This document shows, piece after piece, positions 34,325 to 59,449 of a DNA stretch of 64,000 nucleotides. The stretch spans positions 808,001 to 872,000 of the forward strand of contig OX485803.1 of assembly GCA_950295325.1 (NCBI GenBank), in the 5' to 3' direction. The stretch comes from Polytrichum commune (Eukaryota; Streptophyta; Polytrichopsida; Polytrichales; Polytrichaceae). A program made the position numbers and the translations under genes. Positions within the stretch are counted from its first letter, which is position 1, and each line of letters begins with the position of its first letter. The notes under the pieces were generated by a model. It saw only the letters and a list, made by a program, of their open reading frames with translations. It searched no databases and was not told the origin of the DNA.

Positions 34325-34760
34325 CTACTTGCCCTGGAAAGTCACGGGTAGATCACTCCATTGTCAAGTTGAACACCACGTGGACCAAAAAAAATCTTCT
34401 TTTGGTAAGTTGCACCACCAAAATGGGTCAAAATTTTATCAAATTTTTTTCATGAGTAGATATACACAGTACCTATGACATAGTCAAAAGTGGTAACTAA
34501 ATTTGATGATTTGTTTTTTTCATAAAACATACCATTTCTAACTAGAATGACACAGAATTGAACTAAAACAATTACTAAAATAAACAAAGATAACTAAAAA
34601 TTTCAAAAAAGTATACAAAAGATACTATCAATGGTTATGTATATGTAGAAAAAATATCATAAATTTTAAAATTATATATGGCATGTAATATAGGGGTAGC
34701 AAACTTTGTCCACACGTGGTGTCAACTTGACAATGAAGTGACCTCCCCGTGTGGAAAGTA
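34325..34760. repeat. Inverted repeat with AT-rich spacer inside ORF1
   Basis: Arms at about 34330-34384 and 34704-34755. The plus strand of the left arm has CACTCCATTGTCAAGTTG and the minus strand of the right arm CACTTCATTGTCAAGTTG. The spacer of about 320 bp is AT-rich and non-coding. It may be a small MITE or a fold-back rearrangement. I could not define a TSD. Confidence 0.55.
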
Positions 34761-36326
34761 GAAAGATGCGACATTTAACCCACCCAATACTGCTTTGATG
34801 GACTCCTTCGTATCTTCAACTTTCTTCATTTTGTGAAGACCATATAGGCATAGCATGGTGGCATTCTTCTTCTTGATTTCTTCTTCGGTGAGCCCTTCTC
34901 CGCGGCTCCTTCTCTCCGCTTTGGCTGCTTGTGGTGTGATTACATGCATGAGTTCTTGTTTGTATGGAACAAGATATTGAATGATTATGTTTGCTTGTGT
35001 TGGCGTGGTTGAGATGAGCCATCCCCATGTTTCCTCTTTGACCTTTTGCACGCTAGCAATCTCATAGTCATATCCACGTCTGAAACTCTCAATTAGAACA
35101 TCTCTCTGAAGCTCACTAGTGGAGATGAGGTGTAGTTTGGGGTTCTCAATTTTTGTAGATAGCAAAGTGTTTCTAGCTATTGAATCACAGCACTTACAAA
35201 TTTTTCCTAGAGTTTGGGTTTTGTCTAGTGTCAAGATACAGGGGCGTAGCCCCTTAAGCATGCCAATGCCATCAATTTTAGGATTTTTGAGATGAATCTT
35301 AATGGTCCCCGTCCAAAACTTGATTTTGTTATTTCTCTCTTTTTCTTTGCATGGAATGTAGATGGGTTCCGCTAGTCCTATCCCCATTTCTATGCTCATA
35401 TGTGCTAGTCTAGTTGTTGCCATGGTGAGTATCTCGTTATGAGTGTAGTCTGTTGATGGTCTTTCAAAAAAGACAGCTATGTGATAATCAAAGGACAGCC
35501 TCGTACCTGGATCAACTTCTGTTTCAATGGGTAATTGGGTTAGGTTGAAATGTTGCCCACCTTTCCCATCCGGCCTCTCTAGTGGGTAGAGTAGTTGCTT
35601 CACATGTGGGAATTCAATCTTGAAAAGTTGGCTCATCTCATCTGCTTCCTCCTCAGATATGCCCATTCCGATAAGGTCTTCCTTCTTCGTTGATGGCTTA
35701 CAATCTTTGGTTTCTACCCCTTCATCGATAGCGAGCTGCTCCATGGCCACGATCCCAAGCCAGAAGTCTCTCGGAATATCTTTCAATCCGTTTGTAAGCT
35801 CCGCATTCTTCTTCCGTTTGCTTGAGTTGTTTCCCTTCTTTGCTTCTTGTGTCCTTTTGTTTTGAGTAGTCTCTATCAACATTGTGTCTTCTGTGTCTTC
35901 CATGTTGGTGTCAATGGGGCTCCTCATGATGGCGTCATGAACTGCTTTGCCTCTGCTTGCCATCTGTTGCACACAATGATTGCTAATGTTTTGGTAAGTT
36001 TCTAGGGTAGTGCTTTTATCTCCTCCTCCTTTTTGCGCGTGCAATCGGGCTTTGTAGAGGAGATTAGAGCTTTTATTTGTTTGTTTGTAAGTAATACATA
36101 TCTTATGAGTTGTTATTGGGAGGTTTGTAGATTTGTGTGCTAATTTGTTTGGGGGTATGCTATTATGTTGAGGGCAAATAAATTCCATGGTGCTCTTACT
36201 TATTGATTTGATGTGCGTGAAATGATGGTAAGGGTTAGGGAGCTTACCTGATACGCTGGTTTTGTAGTCCGATGTCGTTGTTGTAAGCTCTGCTCTAAGT
36301 GATTTGGTGCGGAATGGCCGTTGCAT
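34722..36326 (-). CDS. LINE ORF1 protein, N-terminal 534 codons
   Basis: Clean frame. The likely start is an internal Met near MASRGKAVHDAIMRS, or the Met at 36326. It has an acidic Thr/Asp-rich N-terminus, a basic stretch KKGNNSSKRKKN, then a conserved-looking globular part with TGTIKIHLKNP, GLRPCILTLDK, LGKICKCCDSIAR and WGWLISTTPTQ. The pattern suggests an RNA-binding ORF1 fold (RRM-like), an inference. It ends GEVTSLSS at the inverted-repeat block, so the protein is truncated relative to an intact ORF1. Confidence 0.55.
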   Translation of the reverse strand: MQRPFRTKSLRAELTTTTSDYKTSVSGKLPNPYHHFTHIKSISKSTMEFICPQHNSIPPNKLAHKSTNLPITTHKICITYKQTNKSSNLLYKARLHAQKGGGDKSTTLETYQNISNHCVQQMASRGKAVHDAIMRSPIDTNMEDTEDTMLIETTQNKRTQEAKKGNNSSKRKKNAELTNGLKDIPRDFWLGIVAMEQLAIDEGVETKDCKPSTKKEDLIGMGISEEEADEMSQLFKIEFPHVKQLLYPLERPDGKGGQHFNLTQLPIETEVDPGTRLSFDYHIAVFFERPSTDYTHNEILTMATTRLAHMSIEMGIGLAEPIYIPCKEKERNNKIKFWTGTIKIHLKNPKIDGIGMLKGLRPCILTLDKTQTLGKICKCCDSIARNTLLSTKIENPKLHLISTSELQRDVLIESFRRGYDYEIASVQKVKEETWGWLISTTPTQANIIIQYLVPYKQELMHVITPQAAKAERRSRGEGLTEEEIKKKNATMLCLYGLHKMKKVEDTKESIKAVLGGLNVASFYFPHGEVTSLSS

Positions 36327-36400
36327 GTGCTTGGTAGAGGTGTGGAGTGTTTGGAGGAGTTGTGGTCCCTAGTGTTTACGGTGGTGAGGCGGGCTTGGCA

Positions 36401-37869
36401 AGATTAGTATGTTGACAGTGTGGTGCTCATTCTTTCAACCCGGTGTCATTGCCCAACAACAAGACGAGTCCCCAGCTCTTTCAGTTTAGGACTAGGGTTT
36501 AACGAATGGGCAACTCTTACTATCGAACAGACATGGGTCTGCCTTGCTAACTTCCCTTTCCTGGAGCCAATTAAATACGGAACAGAATCGCCCTCAACGT
36601 ATGTAACCTTCCCAGTCTTGGGTCACCGGGAACTACTACGGACAGTGAGAGTATGCTTGATTGGTGTTGTTAACGCTGGGTCGGTGTTGGAACATAGAGT
36701 ACGATCAGTGGCAACAGTTGGTGGTGTAGTCAGATTTGATGATGTAGCTGATGCAGACCTGCATCTACTTGAATGCAGTTGTCGGTAGTGAAGCTAATGA
36801 AGGCAAGGGTAGTGGTTCAGTCAAAGGGCGTCGGCAATGTCGGTCAACCTGCACACACATACAAGTTGCGGTCTGTGGTACGGGGACTGAACAGGGTCGG
36901 CGCAAATCTCTAGTCTGCAACCTTTCCTTGTCTGTATCAGCTTCGATCAGCCTTTAAGCTCAATGAGCTTTGATTGTAGGGGCTACAATCTGCAAATAGA
37001 GCTACAACTGCATTAGTGATGCCTGGGACCAGTCTAGACTAGCGATCTTTGATTAGCATGTTGTCGACAGCGGACTCTTCAGTCGGCGATGCCACCCTTA
37101 GTCTTCATAGTCTAACTACTTCGGTGACCTCACTGGTCACTACGATCAGAACTGCAGTTGCTTCAACCGGATCTATAGGCTGCTATGCTCAACTTCATCG
37201 ATCACTTCGGCTTCCACGATCAGATCACGTAGACTGTGTTGACTAAGCTATCAAGTGAATCCTTGCCTAGGGTGTTGCCATCTGTGACAACAGAGGAGCG
37301 ACTGCAAACTTGGTCAGATATGCATACAACCAAGATTGTGAGCACTCGGATTTGCTAGCAATCACTCTAATCTGTCGAAGCCGATCTGCAAGCACACCCT
37401 TTGACGCATACAACCGAAGCCGCACACTCTGTAAATGCCCACATGAATCGTGCACTCTGCAGGCGCACACTCCGCAACGCACAAATCTTCCACTGGTCTA
37501 CTGAGCCCAGCCTCAGATCTGTTGATCCCAGCCTCCGTCAGCTCCACGGCTAAATTTGCAAATACTTTCCTACGAACTGCAAGCGATCTGTCAAACAGAA
37601 AACAAACAAACGGAATGGGATCACCCTATGCGCCTGTTTTCGTACAGATCTTCCACTGATCTACTGAACCCAACCTCCAGCAGCTCCGCGGCCAACCCTG
37701 CAAATACTCTCCTGCGGAATGCAATCAATCTGTCAATCAAGCGGACTGGAATCACCCTCTTCGCCTGAGAACACAAGCGATGCTTACTACGCCAGAGTTC
37801 CTCCGCGCTTCCTCACATAACTCAGAGCTCCGCTCTCACCATTTTTCCCCACATTGAACTTGAAACATA
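36401..37869. other. Possible LINE 5' untranslated region; no gene seen
   Basis: More GC-rich than its surroundings, with dispersed CACTCCGC and AGCTCCGCGG blocks. It contains a direct repeat: 37495-37640 and 37640-37768 share CTTCCACTG(G/A)TCTACTGA, CAGCTCC(A/G)CGGC and GG(A/G)ATCACCCT. It lies upstream of ORF1 on the LINE strand. Promoter-bearing repeats would fit there, but nothing proves it. Confidence 0.35.
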
Positions 37870-39175
37870 TTTGAGCAAGATTGACGGGGATTCTTTGTAT
37901 TTGTTTTAACACATTGGTTGCCATTATTCCCTATGATGAGGATGTTGTTCTATTCTCAAAGACATTTGGACAAGTTGTATGAGTTTTGCACTTCTTCTAG
38001 CCTTTAAGTCAATTTATGAAAGACCAAAATCATGATATTTGGCCACAACAAAAAGGAAATTAAACCAAGAGAGTTTACCTAGACAAGGACCAAATGGAGA
38101 TAACCCTTGAATACAAATACCTTGGGATTGATTTTTATTCACATGGTTACTTTGAGCCATCTAGTAAAAGATGAAGAATCGTAGGTACAAAAGCCTTGAT
38201 GGACATTTTAAGAAAAGAACCAATGGAAGGAGCCACATGTTGGGAACTCAAATCCCATCTATTCAAGGCTTTGGTACTTCCAACTTTCACATATGGCATT
38301 ATAATTTGGGAATGCGACTTGAAAAACTCTCATTGGAAGGCTTTCGAGAAAGGCACAAAGATGCATATGATATCTCATGTCAAATTATGTTCTACGACTA
38401 CCTATCATACTTTGTTGGCCAAATTTGGAAAATTCCCCATTGAATTACATGCTTTCAAGTTCACTATAGGCTTTCAACAATGGCTGGCCCACCTATCCCC
38501 CTCTTGGTTAGTCAAGAAAGCACACTCGTTTTTTTGACACCTAGCACAAATCACCAATCATGTGGGAGACATCATGACGTCTATCTCACTGGGACACCCA
38601 TGACAACCCAACCACATAATTTTTTTTTTAAAAGATATCAAAGAGGTTTTCTTGCTAAAAAATGGAACTCCTTCCATCTCTTAGGGAAGAAACTAGATTA
38701 CCTCCACCTCGAGGATTTTCTCAAATATGAATGTGAATGATACTTCAAGAAACCATTGTTGCCACCAAAACGCAAGATAATTGCTGCTAATTGCACCTCG
38801 AACCATAGGCTAGCCACTAAAATTAAGCAATGGACGACTATCCCATCTCTAGAGGCACCAGACTATGCCACTTTGGCTCTTGTATTGCTGTAGTAAATGA
38901 GGCACATTTTGAGTTGGAATTTTCCCTATATAAGCTCATTAGAGATAACTTTTCATCACTATTTGAAAATGTGGTCCTAGAGAGCCTCGAGTATTTCTTC
39001 AATTGGACCACCGAGTTGACATTAGACTCTCTCTCTCACCAAGGTTGTTGCACTTTGCCGCTCTTGAGAATTAGTTGCTTAAAAACCATCTTGATATACT
39101 TTAAATCCCATTAGCCTTTCCGACTTCTTGGACTTTAAATCAATTTCATTTCAATTCCATTCATTCTCTTTTCCA
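37870..39175 (+). pseudogene. Decayed LINE ORF2 (second LINE family), RT C-terminal half
   Basis: Broken plus-strand frames read EYKYLGIDF, WELKSHLFKALVLPTFTYG, KNSHWKAFEKGTKMHM, FTIGFQQWLAHLSPSWLV and KKWNSFHLLGKKLDYLHL, the region after the RT active site of a LINE. Upstream, DEDVVLFSK stands where (A/D)DDVVLFS is expected, so the YADD box has become YDED. Many stops. It differs from the large minus-strand LINE. Confidence 0.75.
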
Positions 39176-40005
39176 ATCCTAATAGAACCTTTCCAAACAC
39201 TATAGCACTATGGTTTTTGTTCAACTTTGGGTCTAATACCCAACTATGTTATGTTGATTCTAGGCAATGAAGGTGGGGGTCCTCACCATATGCAAGGTTG
39301 TCATACACGGGGCCTGGGGATTATTTTAAAGCATCTCATGGTTTTGACTTTGAATATTCATCAAATATTTTCTTGAGGCTTTTTTTTGTTCTCTATACCT
39401 ATGTTGAGTATCAAGCACATAGCCATATTATGTGCAATAGCTTAAATTTTGGTTTAAGCACCCTCTACCTTAAATACTCACAAAACATGCATAACTTACT
39501 GACATCCTAGCATGGGGAGAAAATATATTGAAGATAACATGTTCATTATATCTAATCTATATCTATATACATACTTGATCTAATCCTATTGTATGGACTT
39601 CCAACTCTACATACAATTTAATAACGCAACATATTTCTTTCGAGTGTTTGTTCTTGACTACAATCCTTGCCATATAGCACTTACATATAAATGTCTGATT
39701 TATTTTTTTAAGAAGTCACATAAGGTCCATATTCATAAGGTTATAATGGACATTTTTCCTCAATGTGGAACCAATATTGCAATACAAAATGGAGGAACAT
39801 GCTACATATTAGAAGACTTGGACCACTCTTGACATTGGTGTTTGTTTTATGGTCTCTTATATTATACAAAAGTTAGAAAATATTTGCACATCATGTAGGT
39901 AATCTAGTGTGCCTAGTGCTTTGTGATGTCTACGTAGACCCATCCATTGCAAGCATGGAAAATGCAAAGAGGTGTTTGGTGGCTTAAACCCAAGGCCTAA
40001 ATTTT
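39176..40005. other. No gene seen
   Basis: AT-rich. The ORFs 39298-39510 and 39593-39832 have no recognisable pattern. Confidence 0.35.
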
Positions 40006-40099
40006 GATCCCATGGGAACTTCAAGGCTAAGCCGCCTAAGGCCAGAACATGATTGAGTTGGATGGGCGACCTTCGTAGCACTTGATTTCTGGTGCACCC
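40006..40099 (+). repeat. 5S-rRNA-derived sequence
   Basis: GATCCCATGGGAACTTCAAG, GGCTAAGCCGCCT, GTTGGATGGGCGACC and GGTGCACCC align in order with the last three quarters of plant 5S rRNA, including the A-box and C-box parts of the internal promoter. The first ~25 bases do not align and substitutions are frequent, so it is not a working 5S gene. It may be the head of a 5S-derived SINE running to about 40300, which is GC-richer than its flanks. Confidence 0.6.
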
Positions 40100-40955
40100 T
40101 ACCACCTATGATCTACCCGATCATAGCACTCAGGGGTAGTTGCGTGAACCAAATATTTTCAACCAACCGAGGGAAACCGAGGGGTTTGTCTCTGGGGGAG
40201 CTAGGTGCCAACTAGCTTGTCCGCTCCCGTTTAAGGTGTTCACCTTCCGAAGGACGCAATAATCGGTGGGGCCCTTCTTATTCTTCTAATGTCCGTTTTG
40301 AGATTACATATCGATTTAACTCACCTAAAAAACGAAGCAACACCATAATTCACACCAATGGCAACATCGGAGTTGTCTTTCTTTCCTTGCAAAGAGATAT
40401 TCTATAGGCTAAATGTTTCTTTGTTAAGACAAATTCATTCTAGGGAATGGGCTCCATATAGAGGTGGGGTCTATGATAGGAGTTGGTCAGGTTTCTAATA
40501 TATATTTTAATTATTCATTTTGAGTATATGAATTTTCTAATTCTTCAATAATTATGTATTATGCATTATGCTATAAAATATTATATAGTATAAAATATAG
40601 ATTATAGATTATAGTATATACTATAAAATACAGTATAATACAGTAGAAATACATAATATACATATTATATAATTTACATATATATTATATTTTTGTATTT
40701 TTTTTTGGCTAATGCTTGATGAATTGCCTACTTCTCACCTGAAACATGTTATTAATCAAATATTCTCATTTGTTTAGGTCTGATTGACCACTTCTCTACC
40801 TATATTCAATTTGGAGAAAATATTGGCAAACCCATGATGACACGTGGCATAAATATTAAGGTTAATGGGCCATAAATGACTACTTGACGCTTAATATGAC
40901 CTGAATGTAGGGTGATCGTACTCCATTCTATGAATTATGGACTTATAGGTTTCAC
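40100..40955. other. No gene seen; AT-rich
   Basis: Includes a TATA/ATAG-rich low-complexity stretch at about 40560-40700. Confidence 0.35.
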
Positions 40956-40964
40956 ATATTGAGC

Positions 40965-41304
40965 TCGGGGGGGGGGGTAGTCATTTGTTGGAGTAGCAAT
41001 ATACGTGCGAACAAATGATAGGGTATTTTAAAAACATGGGGGCAAAAATTTATAAATGGACTTAAGAGTAATATAGGGTATCAAAAATGGCACTGGACAT
41101 CTTTAAAGTGCTATAGGGTATGGAAGAATAGGTAATTTAGAATTATAAGTAATGCAAGACATTTTTCTATTAACCCAAAGTAGAAAATTACATAATGATA
41201 GCATGTGAAAAAAAGAAGAGAACTGAAAGTAATACCCCCCTATAAAATAGTGGTTGTTCGCACCTATATCCTTAACTTTTTAACACACTCCCCCCCCCCC
41301 TTAG
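40965..41304. mobile_element. MITE with poly-G/poly-C ends and 9-bp TSD
   Basis: About 340 bp. ATATTGAGC occurs on both sides (40956-40964, 41305-41313). The ends are inverted over about 65 bp with gaps: the left arm has GGGGGTAGTC...ATACGTGCGAACAAATGATAGGGTATT and the right arm the inverse of AATACCCCCCTATAAA...TTGTTCGCACCTATA. No coding frame. A 9-bp duplication points to a Mutator-like family, with hAT (8 bp) less likely. Confidence 0.75.
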
Positions 41305-41313
41305 ATATTGAGC

Positions 41314-41939
41314 CAAAGCAAAAGAGTTGTTGTAAAAGTGAAACAAATATCACTTCATAAATGTATGGAAATACCTACAAAACATATTGATCTTCAAACC
41401 TCACTGGTTCATCAATCATATGCAAAATCGTAATGAGCCAAGCCCAAGCTATTGTGACTACATGAAACTTGAAAAGATTGAGGGGCATGGGTGATGAGGC
41501 CATCGACGTTGAGCCTTTCAAATCAAGCCAACCATTAACAATGGATGAATGGTGTGAGACATTTATTCATATGCATGGATGTAACATATTGGGACGATGC
41601 ATCTTCATACTAGAATAGTGGATGGAAACAGCAAGGTGGCATCCATGAGGGTTGGCTTGGACCATGATAGGACCACATTAAAACATCATAATTTATATGC
41701 ACAAATGCACTACAACATGCTAGGATGATACTGGTTCAAGCTAGTATTGTACATTAGACATTGTCTCTTGGAATGCCCAAACCCTAAACCTCGAGTCCAA
41801 GTTACATGCACAACCTAAGTTTATGGAGTCGTTGAGTTATTTTCCTAAACCCTAAACCGAATGACGCAAATTTCCACACATCAAAAAATTTGAACGTCCA
41901 GGTGGAATTTCTATACATTGGCGTCATGAAGCCATTGAC
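41314..41939. other. 3' flank of the receptor kinase; no gene seen
   Basis: Downstream of the kinase stop codon on the minus strand; it would hold the 3' untranslated region. I could not fix a polyadenylation signal. Confidence 0.35.
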
Positions 41940-55540
<13,601 letters not shown>

Positions 55541-57840
55541 GCTTTCTTGCACCTGGAGAGAGACAGCGCAGTTTGTAAGACAAGACAGATGCAAATCCCA
55601 TGCACATCACTTGAGACCAGGGACCAAACAACAACGAAGATGTAACATCCCCTTCTATGATGCAAAAGCAAAATGTAGAATTCTATCTTTAAAATTGCTT
55701 GCAAATCTTCCATTTCATAAAACTAACCTATCCAAATTGAATGAAAGTAGACTTCAAAACTTAAATGAAAGTTTGAATCGAAATATCTTATTTAACACTT
55801 GGAAGAATCATAGAAAAGAAAGTAAGAACATATTAGGGACACATTTATCTACCACTAATCATTTCCACAAAGCCTAACATGTACATTGAGAAAAAAGAAA
55901 AACAAACACAATGTCATATGAATTGTAAAAGTACATTGGGGATGAAAAGTACACACTCACATGGTACCGATCCCCTACATTAACTTTAACCCGATGAGGC
56001 TTGCTAGGGGTTTGACAATGTATCCATACGGTCAGCATTTGGCATTTTAGTCGACGTTGTAATGATGTGGTGACACTTTTGTACAAACTTTACTCACAAG
56101 TGGTGAGTGGTACGCATCCCACATGATTCTAGAATCTAGAAGCACCTCAGCCTCAAATGCTACCACACTCAAACCTCCCTAATATCATGGTTGTGGCAAG
56201 CAAAGTGCACGGGATATTAAGGAGGCATGTAGTGTTAACATGGATGTGTGGTAATAGAGGACCACTTCAGTGTGTGACAATATGTAATGACAAAAAGTCA
56301 ACATTGTGATGAGGACAATGTTGATAATGATTTGAATTGCTTGATGGGATAATTTTAATGTCAAAACTTGTGATGTATGGAAGGGAAATGTGACAACAGA
56401 GAGGGAGATTTATACTGAGCATGTCCAATCCCTAGGGTTTCAAGATATGAGGGAGTGACACTATGGAGGGTGACATCAAGGAGGTTAGATGTATACACTA
56501 AGGTGGAAAGGACTAAGCACATAAATAGGTCACCTCATTCAAACTTTAAAATTAACTGCCTATTTCACACCCTTACTACTTGTCTCATATTAGGTTGGAT
56601 ATCATTTATACTTAGAAGCCAACGACACTAAATAACATAAATAATGTAATGGAATCATGAGTTTTCACTTGAACCATGTTGTGAGCCCAAAAGCATGTGC
56701 CCACATGTGTTTTAAGTCTATATGGTCCATACGGTCCATACGGTCAGCATTTGGCATTTTAGTCGACGTTGTAATGATGTGGTGACACTTTTGTACAAAC
56801 TTTACTCACAAGTGGTGAGTGGTATGCCGTACGCATCCCACTTGATTCTAGAATTTAGAAGCACCTCAGCCTAAAATGCTACCACACTCTAACCTCCCTA
56901 ATATCATGGTTGTGGCAACCAAAGTGCACGGGATATTAAGAAGGCATGCAGTGATAACATGAATGTGTCGTAATAGAGGACCAATGCAACGTGTGACAAT
57001 ATGGAATGACACAATGTCAACATTGTGATGATGACAATGTTGACAATGTCATCATTGAGACATCACTTGAGACCAAGGACCAAACAACAACGAAGATGTA
57101 ACATCCCCTTTTATGATGCAAAAGCAGATAGAGAACTCTTGCAAATCAATTACTTGCAAATCTTTCATTTCATAAAAAAAAATCTAACCAAAGTGAATGA
57201 TAGTCTCCAAAATTTGCATGAAAGCTTGAATCGAAATATCTCATTTAATACTTGGAAGAATCATACAAACGAAAGTAAGAACACATTAGGGACACATATT
57301 TCTACCACTAATGATTTCCACACAGCATAGCTTGTACATTGAGAAAAAGGAATGAAAACAATTCCTCATAGGAATTGTAAAAGTACATTGGGGGATCAAA
57401 AGTGCGCACTCACGTGGTACCGACCCCCTACATTGATTTTCACCCAACGAGGTTTGCTAGGGGTTTGACAATGCATCCATTTGATCATTTGGCAATTTAG
57501 TCAAGGTTGTAATGATGTGGTGACACTTTTGTACAAACCTTACTCACAAGTGGTGAGTTGTACACATCCCACTTGATTCTAGAATCTAGAAGCACCTTGG
57601 CTTCAAATGCTACCACACTCTAACCTCCCTAATATCTAAGCACATAAATAGTTCACCTCGTGCAACCTCATATTATACATTTCTCGTGCAAACCGTAAAA
57701 TTAACTATCTATATCACATCCTTACTACTTGTCTCATATCAAAGTTGGGGTTCTTTCTATTTGACCGGAGCAATCTTATGTTCATAACATCTTATGACAA
57801 TCCAACAAGTTTGAAGGTTGAAGGATAGAGGTCATGCTTA
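55541..57840. repeat. Duplicated upstream region of the receptor kinase
   Basis: 55604-56290 and 57058-57640 are imperfect direct copies, sharing ACATCACTTGAGACCA(A/G)GGA, CTTGGAAGAATCATA and AAGTGGTGAGT. A third partial copy (about 56725-57057) repeats the block CATACGGTCAGCATTTGGCA of 56027-56330. Short open frames here are copies of one another with frameshifts, and I see no gene. The copies could hold repeated promoter elements. Confidence 0.7.
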
Positions 57841-59447
57841 CTCTGTTCTCCCTCTTTAGTATGACACCTTTGGGAAACGCAAAAATTGTCGTATTATCGA
57901 GGTGTCGTCTTCTCGTTAATATGACAAATGGCCTAAAATTGTCGTACTATCGAGGGAATACAAAAACATAAGAAATATGAGATTCAAACCATATACATTG
58001 AATTTAGGGTTTAGGAAGTGTATGAAATAATAACTTATAACTCCAAACAAATACAAAAATTCTCAATAACTCTTGAAATAAGAGTTCAAAGATCTCTGGT
58101 GTTGCCTACCTAAGTTAGCAACTGTCATCTTCTCTAAATTCCCTACTAGCTTTTGAAAACTAATAATTTCATTAACACCAAAATGTAAAGAGTTGTCTAA
58201 TAAGAAATTAGACAACAATGATGCATGATGTTTAGCATCACTAAGCTTTACTGTAGGTGGAGCAACATCATCCACATCTACTGAATGCAAATCAACATTA
58301 AGATCAAAGCCTTGTGCATGATTGACTCCCAAAGCGGCATCCACCAACTCATCAGTTGTCAATTCTAGCTCAGTAATCTCTTCCCCTTCCATCTGAATAT
58401 AAGTCTCGATAGACATCTCATCATCACCCAATCGCAATTTTGAAATCAGAGCACCAAGTTCATCTTATTCTTCTCGCATTCTATTCTTCTCCCTTTCATC
58501 AACTAAGGCAAAATTGGCATTCCATGTTGCAAGTAATATACGCGCCATCCTCCAACAATTCTTGACTATTTGTGCATCCAACTCACTCCATACTTCATAA
58601 CTCCACATGATAGCTTGTCTGATATTGGGCACCACCTTCCTTAAGTCCTTCAATGTAGCATCATCATATAGTGACAAAACCCACTGCAAAAGTTTCTTCT
58701 TGTATTGAATTTTGAAAGATGCTATTATACCTTGATCCAAAGGTTGCACTACACTTGTCACATTGGGGGGGAGGAATACCAAAGTCATGTTGCTCGATTC
58801 CAAGGTTGAAAAACCATGAGACTTACCAACTTTGGCAGAACTAACAACATGTGAAGATGCATTATCCAAAATCATAATCACCTTTCGATTTTGGTCTTTG
58901 AATTGATTGTTGAGCTACAAAATCCAAGCTTCAAATATATCCCCCTTCATCCAAGCGGATTTATTTAATTGCCACCGAACATACTCATGAGGCTGCCACC
59001 TTCCAAAACATCGTGGTTGCTTAGACTTATAAATCACAAGCAACTTCAACTTATCAGTTCCAGTTGAATTAACAGCAAGAGCAAGTGTTACACGTTCTTT
59101 TTGTAACTTCCGACCCTTCACCTTCGCTTGTGCTAAGGTTTTATTAGGATGTGCTCTAAAATACAATCCAGTCTAATTATCATTAAGTTCCCAATGATAA
59201 GTGAAGTTCTCAAGTAGTTCCCAAGTGAAAATGGATGTATTCTAGATGTACATATCATGGATGAAAGGAATTTTAGCATTTATTCCCTCTTTAATATGAC
59301 AAAATGCACGCTCTAAGTGTCGTATTATCGAGTGTCATAGTCGTCTAAAAGAGGGAGTTTTGAACTAAGAAGTTTGGTCGCGCAAAAATGTGTCGTAATA
59401 TCGAGGGTGTCGTCTTAACGAGTGTCGTACTAACGAGGTTAGACTGT
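57841..59447 (-). mobile_element. pogo/Tigger-type DNA transposon, defective
   Basis: TA on both sides (57839-57840, 59448-59449). The ends are imperfect inverted copies: left CTCTGTTCTCCCTCTTTAGT, right (inverse) CAGTCTAACCTCGTTAGTAC. Subterminal TCGTATTATCGAG-like motifs are repeated at both ends. The 1.6 kb is short for an autonomous element and holds a transposase lacking its N-terminal DNA-binding half. Confidence 0.8.
58063..59230 (-). pseudogene. DDE (Tigger/CENP-B-like) transposase, truncated, three stops
   Basis: A single reading frame with in-frame stops at 59173-59175, 58915-58917 and 58465-58467 and no frameshift. The catalytic landmarks are TGLYFRAHPN (after the first catalytic Asp), VIMILDNASSH (second Asp) and VVQPLDQGIIASFK (third Asp). 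The usual DETGL box reads N-stop-TGL, so the first Asp appears replaced by Asn and the next codon is a stop. The CENP-B/HTH DNA-binding domains expected in the first ~200 residues are missing. The acidic tail (DDEMSIETYIQMEGEEITE) is typical. Confidence 0.8.
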
Positions 59448-59449
59448 AT

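Larger units (their letters stand above)
21414..36400 (-). mobile_element. Long LINE (non-LTR retrotransposon), about 12.7 kb without its insert
   Basis: In minus-strand order: ORF1 (36326 to 33768, interrupted), a Lys/Asn/Thr-rich region (33732 to about 31000), and ORF2 with endonuclease, RT, RNase H and zinc knuckle (30930 to 21685, split by a solo LTR), then 50-bp tandem repeats. The catalytic motifs are present but several frameshifts and stops occur, so this copy is dead. RNase H in ORF2 occurs in some I-group and plant L1 elements; I do not assign a clade. The 5' end is uncertain and may reach 37.8 kb. Confidence 0.75.

Noticed and set aside
40006-40099. A functional 5S rRNA gene
   Set aside because: The first quarter is missing and substitutions fall in paired regions.
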